Of a stretch of 64,000 bases of DNA, positions 60,883 through 64,000 are shown one piece after another; position 1 is the stretch's first letter; each line of letters starts with the position of its first letter. The position numbers and the translations under genes are program-made. Under the pieces are notes generated by a model, which worked only from the letters and a program-made list of their open reading frames with translations, did no database searches and had not been told where the DNA came from. Location: assembly GCA_045807745.1 (NCBI GenBank), contig JBJMGT010000023.1, positions 62,001 through 126,000 of the forward strand, given 5' to 3'. The DNA comes from QHXQ01 sp045807745. GTDB lineage: Bacteria; Acidobacteriota; Blastocatellia; Pyrinomonadales; Pyrinomonadaceae.

Positions 60883-61028
60883 CTTGCTCTCTCCAGCGAA
60901 AAAGATTTGGGCTGCTTGCTTGGGCGTTAGCCAGAGACTATAAGCGCGCGCGCGCGGTCACGGCAAGGGCGCGCTTCGCCGGCCCGCGCCCGATGTGTTA
61001 GGGTTGCGGCCGGTGGCAAGCAACCCGG

Positions 61029-62624
61029 ATGAGCGAACAACGCGCAACTGAACAGAGCGAAGCGCACACACACGACGCGGACACTGGCGGTGCGCCGTCC
61101 GGCGCGCGTGCCTCTTCCCTCGACCTGACGGACGACGCTCTGCGCGCGCTCGCCGACCGCGCCGTCGCGCTCGTCACAGACTACTTTGCGCACGTCGCCG
61201 ACCGCCCCGTCTTCCCGCAAACGACGGCCGCAGAGATCGCCGCGCAACTGGCTGCGACTTTGCCGCTTGACGGGCCTGATGAGTTAGATGATCTCTTCGC
61301 CGACTGCCAACGCATCATCGCCAACAGCCGGCAGAACGGTCATCCGCGCTTCTTCGGTTACGTCGCCTCGCCCGCGACGCCCGTCGGCGCGTTCGCCGAT
61401 CTCATCGCGTCGGCGCTCAATCAAAACGTGCCCGTGTGGCGCTCCGCCCCGGCTGCGACACACATCGAACGCACAACCGTGCGTTGGCTCGCACAGATGA
61501 TTGGCTACGCGGACGAGGCCGGTGGTTTATTAACCAGCGGCGGCTCAATGGCCAACCTCGACGCACTCTACATCGCGCATCGGACCAAAGCGCGCGGCGC
61601 GACAGACGACCACACGAACGCCGATGCTTCCTCCATTGATGTCTCGCGGCAGGGCTTGTGGCGCGCGGGCGCGCCGATGACTGTTTACGTCTCCGATCAG
61701 GCGCACCATTCGCTCACGAAGGCGGCCGACATACTTGGACTGGGCCGCGAACAGGTGCGCGTCGTCGCCACAGACGAGCGGTTTCGCCTGGACGTGCGCA
61801 GTTTGCGCGCGCGGATCGAAGCGGACATGCAAGCAGGCTTGCGGCCCTTCTGCATCGCGGCGAACGCGGGCACGGTCAACACCGGCGCGGTCGATCCGTT
61901 GCCGGAGATCGCAACGGTCGCCACAAAATATAATCTCTGGTTTCACGTTGACGGCGCGTATGGCGCGCCGGCCGCGCTCGATGCGACGAAGCGCGCGCTC
62001 TTCGCCGGTCTAGAGCGCGCCGACTCCGTCACGCTCGACCCGCACAAGTGGCTCTACACGCCGGTGGACTGCGGCTGTCTGCTGTTGCGTGAACCGCACC
62101 TTGCGCGCGCCGCGTGGACTGAAGTTGCGGGCGCGGACTACATCAAAGTCTTTGAGCAGACGGACGATGAGACGTTCGCGTTCTTCGACTACGGCCTCGA
62201 ACTCTCGCGCCGCTTTCGCGCGCTGAAGCTATGGTTGCTGCTGCGTTACTACGGCGTGCCGCGCCTCGCCGCCGCAATTGCGGACGACAACGCGCTCGCC
62301 GCCTACATGGCCGAGCGGATCGCGCAGGCGCCGGACTTCGAGTTGCTCGCGCCCGTCGAGTTGAGCATCTGCTGTTTTCGCTACGTGCCGGACGAAATAA
62401 GACATGCACTCGCGGATGCGGACGACGCGGCGCGCGCGCGCAACGAGATTGAGTTGAACGAGTTGAACGAGCGGATCGTCCATGCGGTGCAACGCGGCGG
62501 GCGCGCTTACATCTCGAACGCGATCTTGCGCGGGCGCTTTGCCCTGCGCGCCTGCATCGTCAACTTTCGCACCACGCGCGCCGACATCGATCTCACGCTC
62601 GACATCATCCGTGCGGCGGCATAA
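61029..62624 (+). CDS. pyridoxal-5'-phosphate-dependent decarboxylase (group II)
   Basis: A 531-residue PLP enzyme. PRFFGYVASPATPVGAFADL, LLTSGGSMANLDALYIAHRT, VYVSDQAHHSLTKAADILGL and LWFHVDGAYGAPAAL (Asp binds the ring nitrogen) are all present. The PLP Lys is in TLDPHKWLYTPVDCG. This matches aromatic-L-amino-acid/glutamate decarboxylases; the N-terminal 40 residues are extra and polar. The substrate cannot be fixed from sequence. The start ATG 61029 has a weak ribosome site. Confidence 0.93.
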   Translation: MSEQRATEQSEAHTHDADTGGAPSGARASSLDLTDDALRALADRAVALVTDYFAHVADRPVFPQTTAAEIAAQLAATLPLDGPDELDDLFADCQRIIANSRQNGHPRFFGYVASPATPVGAFADLIASALNQNVPVWRSAPAATHIERTTVRWLAQMIGYADEAGGLLTSGGSMANLDALYIAHRTKARGATDDHTNADASSIDVSRQGLWRAGAPMTVYVSDQAHHSLTKAADILGLGREQVRVVATDERFRLDVRSLRARIEADMQAGLRPFCIAANAGTVNTGAVDPLPEIATVATKYNLWFHVDGAYGAPAALDATKRALFAGLERADSVTLDPHKWLYTPVDCGCLLLREPHLARAAWTEVAGADYIKVFEQTDDETFAFFDYGLELSRRFRALKLWLLLRYYGVPRLAAAIADDNALAAYMAERIAQAPDFELLAPVELSICCFRYVPDEIRHALADADDAARARNEIELNELNERIVHAVQRGGRAYISNAILRGRFALRACIVNFRTTRADIDLTLDIIRAAA

Positions 62625-62657
62625 ACGGCCGGCGCGAAGTAGAATTGAAATTTACTA

Positions 62658-63542
62658 ATGGCAGTGAGTGAACAGACAGACGTAGTGAAGTCAGCCTTGT
62701 CGGGGCCATTGGCGCGTGAGTTGGACGTGGCCATCAGACTCGCGCGGGCGGCGGGCGCGGCGGCGCTGGTGCATTATGGCGGGCCGTTGCAGATCGTGCA
62801 CAAGAGCGAGAACGAAGACCCGGTGACGCAGGCCGACCTGGCCGCCAACGACGTGATCATGCACGGCCTGCAAACGGAGTTTCCGGCCGATGGCTTGTTG
62901 TCGGAAGAATCGGTTGACACGGTGCGCCGGCTCGATCTAGTGCGCGCGTGGATCATCGATCCGCTCGACGGCACGCGCGGCTTTATCTCCGGCAATGGCG
63001 ACTTCGCCGTGCAGATCGGTCTCGCGGTTGAAGGTACAGCGGCACTCGGCGTCGTCTATCTGCCCGTGACCGATGTGCTCTATTATGCGGCGCGCGGACA
63101 GGGCGCGTGGGTCGTGCGCCCCGAGACCGAAGCCGAGCGCGTGCGCGTCTCAACGCAGACCGATGTGCCGCGCATGCGCCTCGCCGTCAGTCGCACGCAC
63201 CGCAGTCCGAAGATGGACACGGTCGTGCGCGCGTTCGGCTTCAGAGATGAAGTCGCGCGCGGCTCGGTCGGGATCAAGATCGGTCTGATTGTCGAGCGCC
63301 AGTGCGATCTCTACATACACCTCTCGCCGCGCACGAAGCAGTGGGACACCTGCGCGCCCGAAGCGATTCTCAACGAGGCGGGCGGGCGACTAACCGATCT
63401 GTGGGGCACGCCGTATCGCTACAACACCGCCGACGTGCAGAACCGCAACGGCCTCGTTGCCACGAACGGCGCGGCACACCGCAGCATAGTCGCTGGCCTC
63501 GCGCCGCTGCTCGCCAAGTTCGGGCGCAAACGTGTGAGCTAA
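62658..63542 (+). CDS. 3'(2'),5'-bisphosphate nucleotidase / inositol monophosphatase family (CysQ-like)
   Basis: A 294-residue phosphatase. Metal-site motifs: GLLSEESVDT (Glu), WIIDPLDGTRGFISGNGDFA (Asp-Pro-Leu-Asp-Gly) and KQWDTCAPEAILNEAGGRLT (motif B). The length and the opening AIRLARAAGAAALVHYGGPL resemble CysQ. It would remove 3'-phosphate from PAP during sulfate assimilation or, less likely, hydrolyse inositol phosphate. A 33-bp gap after the decarboxylase gene suggests co-transcription. Confidence 0.9.
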   Translation: MAVSEQTDVVKSALSGPLARELDVAIRLARAAGAAALVHYGGPLQIVHKSENEDPVTQADLAANDVIMHGLQTEFPADGLLSEESVDTVRRLDLVRAWIIDPLDGTRGFISGNGDFAVQIGLAVEGTAALGVVYLPVTDVLYYAARGQGAWVVRPETEAERVRVSTQTDVPRMRLAVSRTHRSPKMDTVVRAFGFRDEVARGSVGIKIGLIVERQCDLYIHLSPRTKQWDTCAPEAILNEAGGRLTDLWGTPYRYNTADVQNRNGLVATNGAAHRSIVAGLAPLLAKFGRKRVS

Positions 63543-63561
63543 AACTTCGGACCAACCTCTC

Positions 63562-64000
63562 ATGAGTATTCGCGCCAAACTGTTGCTCGTCTTCATCGTG
63601 CTCGGTCTCGTGCCGATGCTGTTGTTGAGCGTCGGCTACTACCGCAGCGGCGAGCGCGCCGTCGAGCGGCTGTTGCGCGCAGATGTCACGAACCGCGCGG
63701 CGCAAGTGGCGGCGGGGTTGACGGCGCAACTGACCGAGCGCGAGGCCGATCTGAGCGAGCTGGCCGGCAATCCCGCCTTCGACGCCTATCTGCGCGAACA
63801 GCCCACGCTCATTACGCCACCAGCGGCGACGGGCGCAGACCTGTCAGTGCCCGTTACAACCGCGCAGGACGGCGCGCGGGTCGCGCTCGAATCGTTCGGC
63901 CGTAGCCACCGGAATTACTTCACGTCCCTTACGCTCATCAGCGCAGACGGGCGTGCGCTGGCGCGCGTCGATGCGCCGAACGGTGCGGATGTCGTGTTCA
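63562..64000 (+). CDS. sensor protein N-terminus, partial (membrane sensor, probably kinase/phosphatase)
   Basis: The first 146 codons before the window ends. LLLVFIVLGLVPMLLLSVGY is a membrane helix after a short basic start (MSIRAK), followed by a likely periplasmic dCache/CHASE-like sensor (RAVERLLRADVTNRAAQVAA, LAGNPAFDAYLREQP, NYFTSLTLISADGRALARVD). This layout is typical of sensor histidine kinases, SpoIIE-type phosphatases or chemoreceptors; the output domain lies outside the window. It starts 19 bp after the CysQ-like gene. Confidence 0.75.
   Translation, partial: MSIRAKLLLVFIVLGLVPMLLLSVGYYRSGERAVERLLRADVTNRAAQVAAGLTAQLTEREADLSELAGNPAFDAYLREQPTLITPPAATGADLSVPVTTAQDGARVALESFGRSHRNYFTSLTLISADGRALARVDAPNGADVVF

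Noticed and set aside
1..64000. CRISPR array
   Set aside because: The only regular repeats have 7-bp units without spacers, or are separated by kilobases; no 24-40 bp repeat/spacer pattern and no cas gene.

Overview
The window looks like a chromosomal segment of a GC-rich, soil-type bacterium, most likely Acidobacteriota and probably class Blastocatellia. This rests on gene content only: two large tricorn-type S41 peptidases, a run of exported amidohydrolases, an Asn/Thr-rich BON lipoprotein, a CHAT/TPR protein, DUF2339 and a sortilin-type propeller protein. No rRNA, tRNA or CRISPR array was seen.

Layout. 1-19.1 kb is a core-like region of secreted hydrolases: a tricorn-like peptidase (-), a PIG-L-like protein plus glycosyltransferase pair, a second tricorn-like peptidase, an S10 carboxypeptidase, a two-gene AAA ATPase/Toprim-like cassette of lower GC, an operon of three ATGA-overlapping amidohydrolases (-) and a BON lipoprotein. 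19.1-21.5 kb holds DUF1622, a Cys-containing YggX homologue, a peroxiredoxin and a PflX-type radical SAM gene. 21.5-39.8 kb is accessory. The promoter, leader and 5' end of the radical SAM gene occur three times (intact at 20.5-21.7 kb, truncated at 35.0-35.5 kb, a short remnant at 39.55-39.75 kb). The copies enclose two cargo blocks: a 13 kb block of an AraC regulator, redox enzymes, an MFS pump, GNAT and a DUF433/DUF5615 toxin-antitoxin pair, and a 4 kb block with one sortilin-like gene.

40.0-47.7 kb is a coherent module: an ECF sigma factor, a zinc-finger anti-sigma factor and an exported TPR-CHAT protease-like protein (all -), divergent from five secreted-protein genes. Three of these are tandem paralogues sharing a C-x(6-8)-VCRH motif. 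47.8-50.3 kb carries a MITE-like element, an ECF42-like sigma factor with its DGPF/YCII partner, and DUF2721. 50.5-64 kb holds a Gly/Ala/Lys-rich basic protein with an apparent frameshift, a GntR regulator, a PlsC-type acyltransferase, DUF2339, an SRPBCC protein, a PKD-like/OmpA-like secreted protein, DUF962, an aldo/keto reductase, a Tat-exported dienelactone hydrolase, a PLP decarboxylase, a CysQ-like phosphatase and the start of a sensor protein.

Five spacers carry unrelated sequences with the same 7-bp tandem period, several folding into long hairpins. The best candidates for something new are the repeatedly displaced radical SAM 5' end with its CCGTCAA-AAAG-CCGTCAA motif and G-run leader, and the sigma/anti-sigma/CHAT locus with its divergent VCRH array.
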